A stretch of 64,000 nucleotides of DNA from Lentisphaeria bacterium (GCA_017456805.1 JAFTIQ010000021.1:26086-90085), one strand, 5' to 3'. Numbered from the stretch's first letter, positions 54,022 to 63,657 are shown. Notes: a model not told the origin generated them from the letters alone. Translations and numbers: made by a program.

Positions 54022-54783
54022 ATGGCAAGAGACTTTGTCATTCATACCCCGGAGGAAATTATCCGGATCAAGGAAGCGGCGAAGCGCGCAGCGATCGCCC
54101 GCGACAAGATCGCGGAATACGTCCGTCCCGGGGTATCGACGAAAGAACTTGATATGATTGCCGGAGAGATCATCGCCTCGCTGGGAGGCCGTTGTGCCTT
54201 TCTCAACTACCATGGTTACCCCGGCAATATCTGTATCTCCGTGAACGATGAAGTTGTTCATGGGATCCCATCGATGGATCGCATTATCAAGGAGGGCGAT
54301 ATCGTCAGCCTTGATGTGGGCGTGGAATATGAAGGCGGAATCGGCGATACCGCCCGTACCGTATATGTCGGGCAGAATCCGCCGGATGATATCAAGCGGC
54401 TTCTGACGGCGACGGAGGAATCTCTTGAGGCGGGGCTGCGGGCTGCGAAAGCCGGTAATTCCGTCCGGAGCATCTCTGCTGCGATCGAAGCGGTTGCAAG
54501 AAAATATTCCGTAGCAGTTGTCCGGGATTTTGTCGGACATGGCTGCGGAACGAAACTTCACGAACCGCCGGAAGTGCCCAATTATGTAACGATCCGTAAA
54601 GGTCCGGTGCTTCAGCCTGGAATGGTCCTTGCCGTTGAACCGATGTTCAACCTCGGAACTTTCAAGGTATTTGTCCGCGGAGATGGCTGGACAGTTTGCA
54701 CGAAAGACGGAAAAATGTCGGCTCATTTTGAGCATATGGTTTTGATAACGAATGAACAACCGGAGGTTTTGACCCGTGTCTAA
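54022..54783 (+). CDS. map: Methionine aminopeptidase, type I
   Basis: A 253-residue type Ia [43 protein letters not shown] (two metal Asp), [17 protein letters not shown] (metal His), AVEPMF and HFEHMVLIT (two metal Glu). It removes the initiator Met from new proteins. It begins 2 nt after adk, with no clear RBS, so translation is probably coupled. Its end overlaps the GTG start of infA by 8 nt. Confidence 0.96.
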   Translation: MARDFVIHTPEEIIRIKEAAKRAAIARDKIAEYVRPGVSTKELDMIAGEIIASLGGRCAFLNYHGYPGNICISVNDEVVHGIPSMDRIIKEGDIVSLDVGVEYEGGIGDTARTVYVGQNPPDDIKRLLTATEESLEAGLRAAKAGNSVRSISAAIEAVARKYSVAVVRDFVGHGCGTKLHEPPEVPNYVTIRKGPVLQPGMVLAVEPMFNLGTFKVFVRGDGWTVCTKDGKMSAHFEHMVLITNEQPEVLTRV

Positions 54784-54994
54784 GGAAGACGTAATCAAAG
54801 TTGATGGCGTTGTAAAAGAGCTGCTCCCCAACACAATGTTCCGAGTGGAGCTTCCGAACAATCACATTGTTCTCGCTCACATCAGCGGGAAGATGCGCTT
54901 GAACTTTATCCGTATTCTCCCCGGAGATACAGTAACGCTTGAGATGTCACCGTACGATCTCACAAAAGGCAGAATTGTTTTCCGTCAGAAATAA
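54776..54994 (+). CDS. infA: Translation initiation factor IF-1
   Basis: A 72-residue IF-1 with the complete S1-like fold: [55 protein letters not shown]. It begins with GTG at 54776, with GGAGG at spacing 9 inside map, and overlaps map by 8 nt. It binds the 30S A site during initiation. A strong terminator ends the adk-map-infA transcript. Confidence 0.97.
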   Translation: MSKEDVIKVDGVVKELLPNTMFRVELPNNHIVLAHISGKMRLNFIRILPGDTVTLEMSPYDLTKGRIVFRQK

Positions 54995-55012
54995 TATTCA
55001 GCCGATGAAAGA

Positions 55013-55045
55013 CGTCCGGACTCATTCCGGACGCTTTCTTTTTTC
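55013..55045 (+). terminator. Rho-independent terminator after infA
   Basis: CGTCCGGA (55013-55020), 5-nt loop, TCCGGACG (55026-55033), then CTTTCTTTTTT. Confidence 0.88.
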
Positions 55046-55060
55046 TGAAAGGAACTACCG

Positions 55061-56584
55061 ATGAAATATTTCTTTCTGCACAGGATCCTTCCTGTTCTGA
55101 TCCCCGTCCTGCTGCTGATCAGCTGCCGATGCCTGATCCCGGAAACATGTGAAAACTGCACCGATGTCTATTGGCATATCCATGCGGCAGACCGTTCCTT
55201 TTCTGAAATGACAGCCAAGTCATATCCCATTACCCTTTCCATTTGGAGAGATCATTTTGCCGATAAAGAACTTCTGTTTCATTTTCTTCTGAAGATCTAT
55301 ACCGGAATCAAACATGCTTTGAATTCTCCGCTGACACCTCCCTTTACCGGTGCGGCGTTCCTTTTACTGCTTCTCTTTTTCTCCGCATTTGTGTTTGCCG
55401 CAGTCAAGGCTGGAATCCCGGACAAAGTTCTGTGGATAAGCGTGCTCGGGACTGCGCTCTTCACACCGCTTTTCACCTACCGTCTGCTGATGATCCGACC
55501 CCATGTGTTTTCCATGACTTTGATGATGCTCGCATGCGGATTTCTTTTTCAGGGACCCGGAAAATGGCGGACGATCCTCATTCTGTTTGGAATGGGCTGG
55601 CTGTTTGCATGGTCCTATTCCACACCGCACCTGCTCGTGATCACAGCGATCGGGTTTGCGATCGCCTATTTTCCGAAAGAGGGATTCCGGGCTGTGCTGC
55701 CGGTCTTCAGCTCCGCAGCAGGAATCTTTTGCGGACTCCTGATCCACCCCCAGAGTCCAAACACATTCATTCTCTGGAAACTGCAGGGAATCGATGCTCT
55801 TCTGACCCCTACTGCCGGACTGGGAGAGGGCTTGATCCCCATTGCCCAGGAATTACACCCTCCGAAAACGCTGTGGCTCGTGATGGCGATCCCCATCTTT
55901 ATTCTGCTTTATCTTGCGCTGATGATGTGGAACCGGCTGCGGGAACAGAACTCTTTCCGGAAAATTGCCCCCGAAGCAACGGCAGCAACCCTCCTTGCAG
56001 CGGCATGGATGGGCGCGGCATGTATGATCTCTCTGCGCCCCATTGAATATGCGATCCCTATGCTGTTCCTGGCATTGGGAATCCTGCTGCCGAAAATCAT
56101 TGAACAAAAATCGTTCCGTTATGCTGACCGACCGAAGATGCTGCATGGTTTGCTGGCAGGAGCCGTTTCACTCGGAATTATCGCTACCGGCTGCTATTGC
56201 ATTGCGACTCTGCAGAAAAAACCGGTTCCGACACCTATTGGTTTGACAGAAGCCTTGAAGACGACGGTTCCCGCCGGGGCAAGAGTGGTCAATCTGGATT
56301 GGAGCGATTTTCCCCCGCTGGTATTTCTGGCTCCGGAATATGAATATACCTGGGGGCTTGACCCCATGTTCTCCTTTACCCCCTACCCCGAAGAAAGCAA
56401 GGTGCTGGGCAGATTGTCCCGTCCGGCAATGCACAGCTCCTGGAGGATCCGGAAGGTGTTTCAGGCTGATTATGCAGTCCTTCTGCGCAGACAGGAATAT
56501 TTGGGGCGGACTCTTCAGGAAAATTGCGGCTGGCAAACGGTTTATGATGGACCCGACGGCTGGATCTTCAAGCTTGCGCAATGA
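55061..56584 (+). CDS. Polytopic membrane protein, possible glycosyltransferase
   Basis: I do not recognise this family. The 507-residue protein has about 11 membrane helices; after the first comes CENCTDVYWHIHAADR, an Asp/His-rich segment in the place where GT-C glycosyltransferases carry their acidic catalytic residue. The C-terminal 110 residues (VVNLDWSDFPPLVFLAPEYEYTWGLDPMFSF onward) form a soluble domain often seen in putative arabinose- or mannosyltransferase-like proteins of Planctomycetes. RBS AAAGGA at spacing 7. It is downstream of infA but beyond a terminator, and abuts a convergent gene (stop codons adjacent). Confidence 0.72.
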   Translation: MKYFFLHRILPVLIPVLLLISCRCLIPETCENCTDVYWHIHAADRSFSEMTAKSYPITLSIWRDHFADKELLFHFLLKIYTGIKHALNSPLTPPFTGAAFLLLLLFFSAFVFAAVKAGIPDKVLWISVLGTALFTPLFTYRLLMIRPHVFSMTLMMLACGFLFQGPGKWRTILILFGMGWLFAWSYSTPHLLVITAIGFAIAYFPKEGFRAVLPVFSSAAGIFCGLLIHPQSPNTFILWKLQGIDALLTPTAGLGEGLIPIAQELHPPKTLWLVMAIPIFILLYLALMMWNRLREQNSFRKIAPEATAATLLAAAWMGAACMISLRPIEYAIPMLFLALGILLPKIIEQKSFRYADRPKMLHGLLAGAVSLGIIATGCYCIATLQKKPVPTPIGLTEALKTTVPAGARVVNLDWSDFPPLVFLAPEYEYTWGLDPMFSFTPYPEESKVLGRLSRPAMHSSWRIRKVFQADYAVLLRRQEYLGRTLQENCGWQTVYDGPDGWIFKLAQ

Positions 56585-58396
56585 TCATTCGCCCCGCAAT
56601 TCGTCCAGGGAAAGAGGAGTGAACGAACGCTTCATCGTTTCCCGTTTTCCGGGATCGACAGAGATATATTTCCAACGCTGAAATGCAAAATCGTGGGGCT
56701 GAAAATTTTCCAGCCAGCAATGTTTCAGCAGAAATGCAACGGTATAACTTTCAAAAATCCATGGGCACCGCTCCCGGATCATTTCCGCCAGTTCCAGATA
56801 GATCTTTGTCCGTTCCGCAGAGGGCGGCATCGCTTTGATCTGCTCAAACTTCCGGTTGATCTCAGGAAAATCGCAGCCGACCCGATTGCTTGCGCCGCTG
56901 TTGGGACCATAAAAGAGCTGCAGGAAATTCTCTGCATCAGGATAATCGCCGGTCCAGGAAAGACGGAACATTTGAACCTGCTGATTCGCGAGTTTCTGGA
57001 GGAATCTTGCCCTGTTGTTGAATTCCGGTTTGACCTTGATCCCGATTTCAGCCAGATCGATTGCCAGGAGCTCCGCTGTCTGCAGATAAAAAGTGTCACT
57101 GCCTGCCTGATCGAAAGTTAACTCCAAAGCTTTTCCGGTTTTGGGATCGATCCCGCCGGGGAATCCGGCTTTTTTCATATATTCTTTCGCCAGCGGGAGA
57201 TTGCGCTGAGTAAATCTGCCCGGTTCTTTCAGATGACCTTCTGCCCCCGGCGGAACCGGACCATGTGCAGGGAACAGTTTTCCGGCACCATATTCCATCC
57301 GGACCTCCCGGTTGAATGCGAGAGAAATCGCTTTCCGGAGATTTTCATTTTTTCCAAGCAGCGGATCTGAAAAAGAAAAACCGATATAATTGATCTGCAT
57401 TTCCGGTGCGCGCAAAAGCCCGATCCCGCGTTTCTGCAGAGAGGATGGGATCTGAAGATCCTTGTTCACAACAGCCGCAAAATTTTCGCCATCCAGCGCA
57501 TAGGAGTCCAGTTCTCCCTGCAGGAAAAGAAGCCATCCAGCCATGGGCTGCTTTACCAGATTGCAGACGATTTCATCGCAAAGCGGCAGTTTTCTTGTGC
57601 GGTCCGCCGGATTTTCCGCTTCGGTGAAATATTCGGTCCGATACTCCGGATTCCGCACCATCCGGATCTGATGATCCTTCTGCCAGGAGGTCAGGATAAA
57701 CGGTCCTGAACCGCAGGGATGATCCGCAAAATTCTTTCCGTAATGTTCCACAGCTTTCCGGGATACGACCGAAAAATAGGGCATAGCCATTGCATACACA
57801 AATCTTGGATCCGGAGAAGTCAAATGGATCCGGAATGTTTTTTCATCAACGATTTCCAATCCGGAGCACCCTTTATCATAGGGCGAAAAATCATTTTCTT
57901 CTGAGTTCAGAGTCAGATTCCGGAAAGTTTCCAACCCTTTGATTCTGCCCCGGATCAGCCAGTATCCGGTGGAATGAACCCGGGCATCTGCCAGCCGCAG
58001 AATGGAAAAAATCACGTCTGCAGAAGTGACTTTCCGGGATTTTTTTCCGGAAAAACAGGGAGCGTTCTGAAAGTAAAGATCCTCTCTCAGACGGCAGGTC
58101 AGAATTGTTCCGTCAGCGGAAAATTCCGGCATGGCTTCCAGCATGGAAGGTTCAAGTTCGTACGGACGTTTGGTAAAGGAATATTGCAGCGGGGTGTCAT
58201 AAAAAGAGGCTGTCATAAACTGGCAAGCAGTATCTGCGGCGAGTGCGGGATCCAGAGTGGCAAGCAGTTTGTTGATGGAGGTATAAAAGGTTCTCTCAGG
58301 CGCGGCTTCTTTCTGTCTGCATGAAGAAAATGGAAACAAAGCAAGCAATGCCGCAAGCAGAATCATCATTTTCATCAAAACGGTTCGAAAAAACAT
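56585..58396 (-). CDS. Peptide-type ABC transporter substrate-binding lipoprotein
   Basis: A 603-residue SBP family 5 protein. It has a lipoprotein signal (LLAALLALFPFSSC, lipobox F-S-S-C), then ADTACQFMTASFYDTPLQY, LREDLYFQNAP, VTSADVIFSI, GSGPFILTSW, INYIGFSFSDP, AISLAFNRE and DYPDAENFLQLFYGP, the standard blocks for oligopeptide/dipeptide-binding proteins. Anchored outside the membrane, it would deliver peptides or oligosaccharides to an ABC importer. No permease or ATPase gene is adjacent, so it may serve a transporter encoded elsewhere. RBS GGGAG at spacing 6. Confidence 0.9.
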   Translation of the reverse strand: MFFRTVLMKMMILLAALLALFPFSSCRQKEAAPERTFYTSINKLLATLDPALAADTACQFMTASFYDTPLQYSFTKRPYELEPSMLEAMPEFSADGTILTCRLREDLYFQNAPCFSGKKSRKVTSADVIFSILRLADARVHSTGYWLIRGRIKGLETFRNLTLNSEENDFSPYDKGCSGLEIVDEKTFRIHLTSPDPRFVYAMAMPYFSVVSRKAVEHYGKNFADHPCGSGPFILTSWQKDHQIRMVRNPEYRTEYFTEAENPADRTRKLPLCDEIVCNLVKQPMAGWLLFLQGELDSYALDGENFAAVVNKDLQIPSSLQKRGIGLLRAPEMQINYIGFSFSDPLLGKNENLRKAISLAFNREVRMEYGAGKLFPAHGPVPPGAEGHLKEPGRFTQRNLPLAKEYMKKAGFPGGIDPKTGKALELTFDQAGSDTFYLQTAELLAIDLAEIGIKVKPEFNNRARFLQKLANQQVQMFRLSWTGDYPDAENFLQLFYGPNSGASNRVGCDFPEINRKFEQIKAMPPSAERTKIYLELAEMIRERCPWIFESYTVAFLLKHCWLENFQPHDFAFQRWKYISVDPGKRETMKRSFTPLSLDELRGE

Positions 58397-58432
58397 AGAA
58401 GGCTCCCATCCATCTTTTATTAAATGACCTAT

Positions 58433-58460
58433 AATATACCGCTCCGGTATAAAAATTCAA
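58433..58460 (-). promoter_or_regulatory. Predicted promoter of the peptide-binding protein gene
   Basis: Minus strand TTGAAT (58460-58455), 16-bp spacer, TATATT (58438-58433). The 58469-58659 inverted-repeat element begins 8 bp upstream of its -35 box. Confidence 0.68.
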
Positions 58461-58468
58461 GAGTTATT

Positions 58469-58659
58469 TGAGGTAATTTCAAAAGTCCGGCAAAATTTGG
58501 TTGAAAAGAGATTGCTGATGAGCTGGAAATGGCAGTTTGAGCGTGGCTGGCTTGTTCTCCATAGCTTCAGCGAAGGAGAAAGTAACCACCGAAAGCGCTC
58601 CATTTTCAGATCTCTGCAAGAATTTTCAGACATTTTTGAAGACTTTTGAAATTACCTCA
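58469..58659. mobile_element. 191-bp inverted-repeat element, MITE-like
   Basis: Perfect 19-bp terminal inverted repeats, TGAGGTAATTTCAAAAGTC (58469-58487) and its complement (58641-58659), enclose 153 bp with no open frame. TTATT stands directly left (58464-58468) and again one base to the right of the other end (58661-58665), a possible target duplication. This matches a non-autonomous miniature transposable element, but no matching transposase is in the window. Without a second copy the call is tentative. Confidence 0.6.
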
Positions 58660-58723
58660 TTTATTTTGAAAATATCAAGATCGATCAAAAGGCGGATGAA
58701 AACGTAAAAAATATCTGTGGAGT

Positions 58724-58753
58724 GTTTGATTTTTCCTGTTTGCGGTGTATCTT
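58724..58753 (+). promoter_or_regulatory. Possible promoter of the membrane glycosyltransferase gene
   Basis: TTGATT (58724-58729), 18-bp spacer, TATCTT (58748-58753). If it is used, transcription starts after ATG 58754 and the true start must be further in. Confidence 0.35.
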
Positions 58754-60481
58754 ATGGGAGGGGAAATTTTTATACTTCTCCGGAGGAGAAAGTGCCCGGA
58801 GAAAGAAAAAACAAATACGGTGAAAAAATTGATCGTGAATTCTGAATCAATAAAGCTCCTCAAAAAGGTAGATTGGAAGATCTGGGGAACCTTTCTTCTG
58901 ATCCTTGTTTTGTACCTTCCCCAGATTTTTCTGAATGATCTTCCCCAGCGGGACGTTGCCTACCGTTATGCACCGGCGGCAGAAGCTTTTGCCCGGGGAG
59001 ATTGGCAATATGCCTTCCATCCGAGATTGCAGTTTCTCCATCCTTTTGTTTCCGGAATCATGGTCTGGCTGTTTTCCATCAGCGGTTTTCTGGGAGCAAA
59101 ACTTTCGGGATTGCTCTTCTATGCACTGGGGGTCTTTCCATTTTTCAGTTTGATGAAAGAGGCATTCAACAGAAAAATTGCATACTGGAGTCTTTTGTTT
59201 TACCTGTTTGCCTCCCGGTTGATCATTCTATCATCTTCCGGCTTACGGGAATCCCACAAACTGTTTGCGATCCTGCTTATCGTGCTGGGGCTTGTTCAAG
59301 TTTGGAAATACCGCAAGGCTCTGAAAGGCTATCTTCTCCTCGGAGCGGCATGCGGACTCTCTGTCTGTACCCGGAATGAGATGCTTCTGTTTGCAGTACT
59401 GCTCTTTTCCTGCGGAACTGCAATGGATGCGAAACAGAATCGTATACCGTTCCGCTCCATGCTGGGCGGGGGATTGGCTGTGCTCTTCGCCTTCCCGGAA
59501 TTCCTGGTCAACTACATGAAAACCGGTTATACGGTTCCGGGCTCAAGATACCTGGAACTGTTTGAAAAAGCCTTTCATTGTCCGCCGACTCCGTTCAATA
59601 CGGCTGTGGTATTTCTGATTCTTGCGGGGATCGCCTTTCTGATTCTGTTTCCGCTGCTGGGCTGGATCCTTCGGATGAAATACGGTCCGCAGATTGTAAC
59701 AACCGGAATCATCCTTGCGTTTCTTGCGCTGATCGTGAAAATTTTCACGGGCAAACTCCTGTGGAATACTGAAATGTTATCTGATTTTCTGCAAAGTATT
59801 TTCAAAGGACAGTTTCCGGTTCTGTTCTTTCTCATGCTGCCGGGGCTGGCTTACAGAATCGTTACAAAGAGATTTTCTGTGCCTGAAAAGATCCTTCTGA
59901 TCTGTTATCTTCTTCAGGGAGGGCTGATCATTCTCCTGATCCTCGGCTGCGATAAATATCTGTACATTTCTTCCCGGTATCTTCTTCCGGCAACGCCGCT
60001 TTTCTTCGGCTGGATCGTCTTCACCTTCCTTCTTGTTCTGAGACTTTTGCAGAAAATCCCCCTGATCACGGCATACAGAAAAGCTGTAACCGGACTGCTG
60101 CTTGCCGGACTGCTGACCTTCTTATACATTGACTCCTGGAGTCCCATTTTCAATCTTTACGGAAAATCTGACAAGACAAGAGCACAGATCCACGGGATCT
60201 CCCGGGTCATTCAGAATGATTATCACGGCGAACGTTTCTGGAGACCTGAATTTGAGCTTTCCACTTACTATCCGAACACAAGGCCTGCTGTTTGGTTTGA
60301 AGATACCTGGAAGGTCTCTGTTGCCGCATACGGGGCTGGAGGAAGCGCCTGCAGGAATTTGAAAGATGCTGATTATCTGGTTCTTCCGGAAGGGAAAATA
60401 CCGAAGACTTCAGATTGGGAAAAAGTTGGAGCTGCAGTCACCGGGAAACGGTTCAACGTACAAGTATGGAGAAAAAAATGA
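58754..60481 (+). CDS. GT39/ArnT-like polytopic membrane glycosyltransferase
   Basis: A membrane protein of about 575 residues with about 12 helices. After the first helix NDLPQRDVAYRYAPAAEAFARGDW has the acidic residue pattern seen after the first helix of GT-C enzymes (dolichyl-phosphate mannosyltransferase / ArnT). The C-terminal 100 residues are soluble. The start is uncertain: ATG 58754 lacks an RBS, and GTG 58820 (giving KKLIVNSES) is as likely if the promoter at 58724 is real. The stop overlaps wbaP by 4 nt (ATGA), so it probably works with that polysaccharide initiator. Confidence 0.78.
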   Translation: MGGEIFILLRRRKCPEKEKTNTVKKLIVNSESIKLLKKVDWKIWGTFLLILVLYLPQIFLNDLPQRDVAYRYAPAAEAFARGDWQYAFHPRLQFLHPFVSGIMVWLFSISGFLGAKLSGLLFYALGVFPFFSLMKEAFNRKIAYWSLLFYLFASRLIILSSSGLRESHKLFAILLIVLGLVQVWKYRKALKGYLLLGAACGLSVCTRNEMLLFAVLLFSCGTAMDAKQNRIPFRSMLGGGLAVLFAFPEFLVNYMKTGYTVPGSRYLELFEKAFHCPPTPFNTAVVFLILAGIAFLILFPLLGWILRMKYGPQIVTTGIILAFLALIVKIFTGKLLWNTEMLSDFLQSIFKGQFPVLFFLMLPGLAYRIVTKRFSVPEKILLICYLLQGGLIILLILGCDKYLYISSRYLLPATPLFFGWIVFTFLLVLRLLQKIPLITAYRKAVTGLLLAGLLTFLYIDSWSPIFNLYGKSDKTRAQIHGISRVIQNDYHGERFWRPEFELSTYYPNTRPAVWFEDTWKVSVAAYGAGGSACRNLKDADYLVLPEGKIPKTSDWEKVGAAVTGKRFNVQVWRKK

Positions 60482-61875
60482 CTCTGCAGAGATTTTATGG
60501 TTATCTCAGAATTTTCCTGTTGATCCTGACAGACTATGTCGCTGTCTACGGACTGCTGGTACTCTCGCTGTTTATTTATTACTGTCTCGGCGGAAAATAT
60601 TCCATGATGATCGCATTGGATTTTCTGCTGTTTCCCTTTGTTTTCATTATCATCAATTCGTTCTCCCGGCTCTACGGTGGAAGTATTTTCTATCCGGGAC
60701 TCGGCGTTAACAAAATTGAGGAATTGAAACGGATCACAATCAATATTACAGCATCCTATGTTATTCTGTTTTCTTATCTTGGCGTGACCAGAAACATGGA
60801 ACGGTACAGCCGGGTGGCATTAACCCTTGCACTGCTGCTATCTGTCATCCTCGTGCCGATCTTCCGGCATGTGATCCGCTATTTTATGCGAAATCTGAAA
60901 TGGGATAAGATTCCGATCCTGATTGCGGGAGCCGGAGTTACCGGGGAACTGGTCAAAAGCACCATTCAGGAAGACTATTATTACGGCTTGGAATTCAAAG
61001 GATTTCTGGATGACCATGTAAAGTCACCGGATGTGATTGGTTCCCTTTCCGATACAAAACGGCTGGCAAGAAAACTGGGCGTTAACTACCTGGTAGTCTG
61101 CCTTCCCTTCATCGCCACCTCAAGATGGCTGCAGCAATGGACAAATAATTTTCAGCACCTTCTTCTCGTTCCGGACAATGCGATCTACCCGATCCTGTGG
61201 GTCTATCCGGTCACACTTGGTCATTACAGCGGGCTGGAAATCAGCAACCGTCTGCAAATGAAAGGATACAGATTCTACAAGACGCTGATCGAAATCGTTC
61301 TTGCGATCCTGATCATTCCCTGCGTTCTGCCGGTGGGATTGATCATTGCAATCCTCATTAAACTGACCAGCAAGGGGCCTGTTTTCTACCGTGCAAAACG
61401 TCTCGGTCAAAACGGAAAACTGTTTGAAGTTCTGAAGTTCCGGACAATGTATCTCGGAGCAGATAAACGATTGAGTACTATTCTGGAAGAAAATCCGGAA
61501 ATGAAAAAAGAGTGGGAATCCAAGTTCAAACTGAAAGATGATCCCCGGATCACCCCCCTCGGAAAATTCCTGAGACGTACTTCCCTGGATGAACTTCCCC
61601 AGTTCTGGAACGTGATCTGCGGCGAAATGGCAATCATCGGACCGCGGCCGATCGTGAAATCTGAAATGCATTATTATGGCAAAAATTTCAAAATTTTTAC
61701 CCGGGTAAAACCGGGAATCACCGGACTCTGGCAGGTTTCCGGACGGAGCAACACCTCCTATGAAAGCCGGGTCAATCTGGATATGTATTACGTCAATAAC
61801 TGGTCCATCTGGATGGATTATTTCATTTTTCTCAAGACAATCAAAGAAGTCCTGATGAGGAACGGGGCGGAGTAA
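60478..61875 (+). CDS. Undecaprenyl-phosphate sugar phosphotransferase, WbaP-type
   Basis: A 465-residue polyprenyl-phosphate sugar-1-phosphate transferase from ATG 60478 (GGAG at spacing 6, overlapping the previous stop). It has four N-terminal helices, a Rossmann-like middle domain (ILIAGAGVTGELV), and a C-terminal catalytic domain: GPVFYRAKRLGQNGKLFEVLKFRTM, DPRITPLGKFLRRTSLDELPQFWNV, GEMAIIGPRPIV, KPGITGLWQVSGR. It places the first sugar phosphate (often galactose or glucose) on undecaprenyl phosphate in the inner membrane and so starts O-antigen or capsule synthesis. The remaining glycosyltransferases must lie elsewhere. Confidence 0.92.
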   Translation: MTLQRFYGYLRIFLLILTDYVAVYGLLVLSLFIYYCLGGKYSMMIALDFLLFPFVFIIINSFSRLYGGSIFYPGLGVNKIEELKRITINITASYVILFSYLGVTRNMERYSRVALTLALLLSVILVPIFRHVIRYFMRNLKWDKIPILIAGAGVTGELVKSTIQEDYYYGLEFKGFLDDHVKSPDVIGSLSDTKRLARKLGVNYLVVCLPFIATSRWLQQWTNNFQHLLLVPDNAIYPILWVYPVTLGHYSGLEISNRLQMKGYRFYKTLIEIVLAILIIPCVLPVGLIIAILIKLTSKGPVFYRAKRLGQNGKLFEVLKFRTMYLGADKRLSTILEENPEMKKEWESKFKLKDDPRITPLGKFLRRTSLDELPQFWNVICGEMAIIGPRPIVKSEMHYYGKNFKIFTRVKPGITGLWQVSGRSNTSYESRVNLDMYYVNNWSIWMDYFIFLKTIKEVLMRNGAE

Positions 61876-61893
61876 CCCCGGAAAGGAAAAAAA

Positions 61894-63636
61894 ATGGCAA
61901 ATAAAAAAAATTGGAGCGTTGATTTCTGTGTCGTTGGTGCCGGACTTGCCGGTATGTGTGCAGCGATTTCTGCAGCCAGACACGGAGCAAAGGTACTTGT
62001 CATGCATGACCGTCCGGTTCCCGGAGGAAATGCTTCCAGTGAAATCCGCATGTGGGTATGCGGCGCACAAGGAAAAAATCTGCATGAAACCGGCATCGTG
62101 GAAGAGTTTCTTCTGGAAAATCTTTACCGGAACCCGGGTGCAGTTCCCGGAATCTGGGACAGCATTCTCTATGGAAGTCTGGAATATGCAAAAAATATTA
62201 CGCTTCTGCTCAACTGCAGCTGCCAGAACGCAAAAATGAACCAGGGTTCTATCGCTTCCGTAACCGGTTATCAGACAACAACGCAGACCTTCCACACCGT
62301 CAAGGCATCCTATTTTGCCGACTGTTCCGGTGACAGCGTTCTTGCCCCGCTGACCGGCGCAGAATACCGGCATGGTCGGGAAAGTTCAAAAGAGTTCAAC
62401 GAATCCATCGAACCCGACCAGGCAGATTCCCATACAATGGGCAACAGCTGTCTTTTCCAGGCAAGACAACTCAAGAAAAAAGTCAAATTCACCCCGCCGC
62501 CCTGGGCAAAAAAATTCCGTTCCCCTGAAGAAATCCCCCCCTATCGCAATACAAAACTCGCCGGTTTGGAAAACTTCTGGTGGATGGAAACCGGCGGATT
62601 GGGAGACACGATCAAAGATGCAGAAGCCAACCGCAGAAATCTGCTGGAACTTGCCTTCGGGATCTGGGATTATATCAAAAACTATTCTCCGGAAGCGGAA
62701 AAAAATGCTTACTGGGAACTGGATTGGATCGGGTTTCTCCCCGGAAAACGCGAAAGCCGCAGATATGTGGGCGATTATATCATGAATCAGAACGATGTCC
62801 GCGACTGCGGAAAATTCAAAGATACCATTGCTTACGGCGGATGGTCCATGGATGACCACAATCCGGCAGGGTTCTATACCCGGGAAAAACCAACGATTTT
62901 CCACCCCGCGCCCGCCCCTTACGGGATCCCATATCGCGCGATCTACTCCAAAAATATCCCGAACCTCTTCTTTGCCGGACGGAATATCAGCGTCAGTCAT
63001 GCGGCCTTGAGTTCCACCCGGGTAATGGCAACTTGCGCCACACTCGGACAGGCTTGTGGAACAGCTGCTGCAATCGCTGTTCAAGAAAAAATCACCCCTC
63101 AGGAAGTCGGGAAAAAATATATCAAACGTCTTCAGCAGACTTTGATGGAGGATGACTGCTATCTGCCCGGATTCCAGCGGGAGATCCCGGCTCTTTCAAA
63201 GAAAGCCGCTCTGACCGTTTCCAACGGTGGAAATGCAGAACTCCTGCGCGACGGCTGTGACCGGAATATTGAAGAAGTCTGCCACAGATGGGATTGCAAA
63301 AATGGAGATTCCGCAGAATACCGCTTTGCGAAACCTCAGAAAATCAGCAGAATCCGTCTTGTGCTCGACAGCGATCTGAGCCGTCCGGAAAAAAATATTG
63401 TTGCGCTCCGGACAACCAATCAGCCGGAATTGAAATTGCCAGCAACGCTGGTGAAATCTTTCGATCTCACCTGGCAGTCTGCCGACGGAAAATGGCATAC
63501 GATTGAAAAGATCCGGAACAACTGGAAACGCCTGGTGGTTCTTGATGATCTGAATCTGGAAGCTGTTGCTGTCAAACTGACAATCCGCAGCGGCTGGGGC
63601 AAAAATCCCGGTGTCTTTTCCTGGGATATTGCCTGA
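61894..63636 (+). CDS. FAD-dependent oxidoreductase with C-terminal beta domain
   Basis: A 580-residue protein with the FAD motif VVGAGLAGMCAAISAARHGAKVLVM, then RPVPGGNASSEIRMWVCGA, a pattern of the large FAD-dependent oxidoreductase group (GlpA/succinate-dehydrogenase-like, 'xanthan lyase'-annotated) expanded in Planctomycetes and Lentisphaerota. LFFAGRNISVSHAALSSTRVMATCATLGQACGTAAA closes the FAD-binding part. From about residue 455 a beta-rich domain follows (CHRWDCKNGDSAEYRFAKPQKISRIRLVLDSDLS) resembling a discoidin module. No signal peptide. RBS AAAGGA. The IS element follows 40 bp after its stop. Confidence 0.85.
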   Translation: MANKKNWSVDFCVVGAGLAGMCAAISAARHGAKVLVMHDRPVPGGNASSEIRMWVCGAQGKNLHETGIVEEFLLENLYRNPGAVPGIWDSILYGSLEYAKNITLLLNCSCQNAKMNQGSIASVTGYQTTTQTFHTVKASYFADCSGDSVLAPLTGAEYRHGRESSKEFNESIEPDQADSHTMGNSCLFQARQLKKKVKFTPPPWAKKFRSPEEIPPYRNTKLAGLENFWWMETGGLGDTIKDAEANRRNLLELAFGIWDYIKNYSPEAEKNAYWELDWIGFLPGKRESRRYVGDYIMNQNDVRDCGKFKDTIAYGGWSMDDHNPAGFYTREKPTIFHPAPAPYGIPYRAIYSKNIPNLFFAGRNISVSHAALSSTRVMATCATLGQACGTAAAIAVQEKITPQEVGKKYIKRLQQTLMEDDCYLPGFQREIPALSKKAALTVSNGGNAELLRDGCDRNIEEVCHRWDCKNGDSAEYRFAKPQKISRIRLVLDSDLSRPEKNIVALRTTNQPELKLPATLVKSFDLTWQSADGKWHTIEKIRNNWKRLVVLDDLNLEAVAVKLTIRSGWGKNPGVFSWDIA

Positions 63637-63657
63637 AGAACAGTTTGAGCCAAAAAA

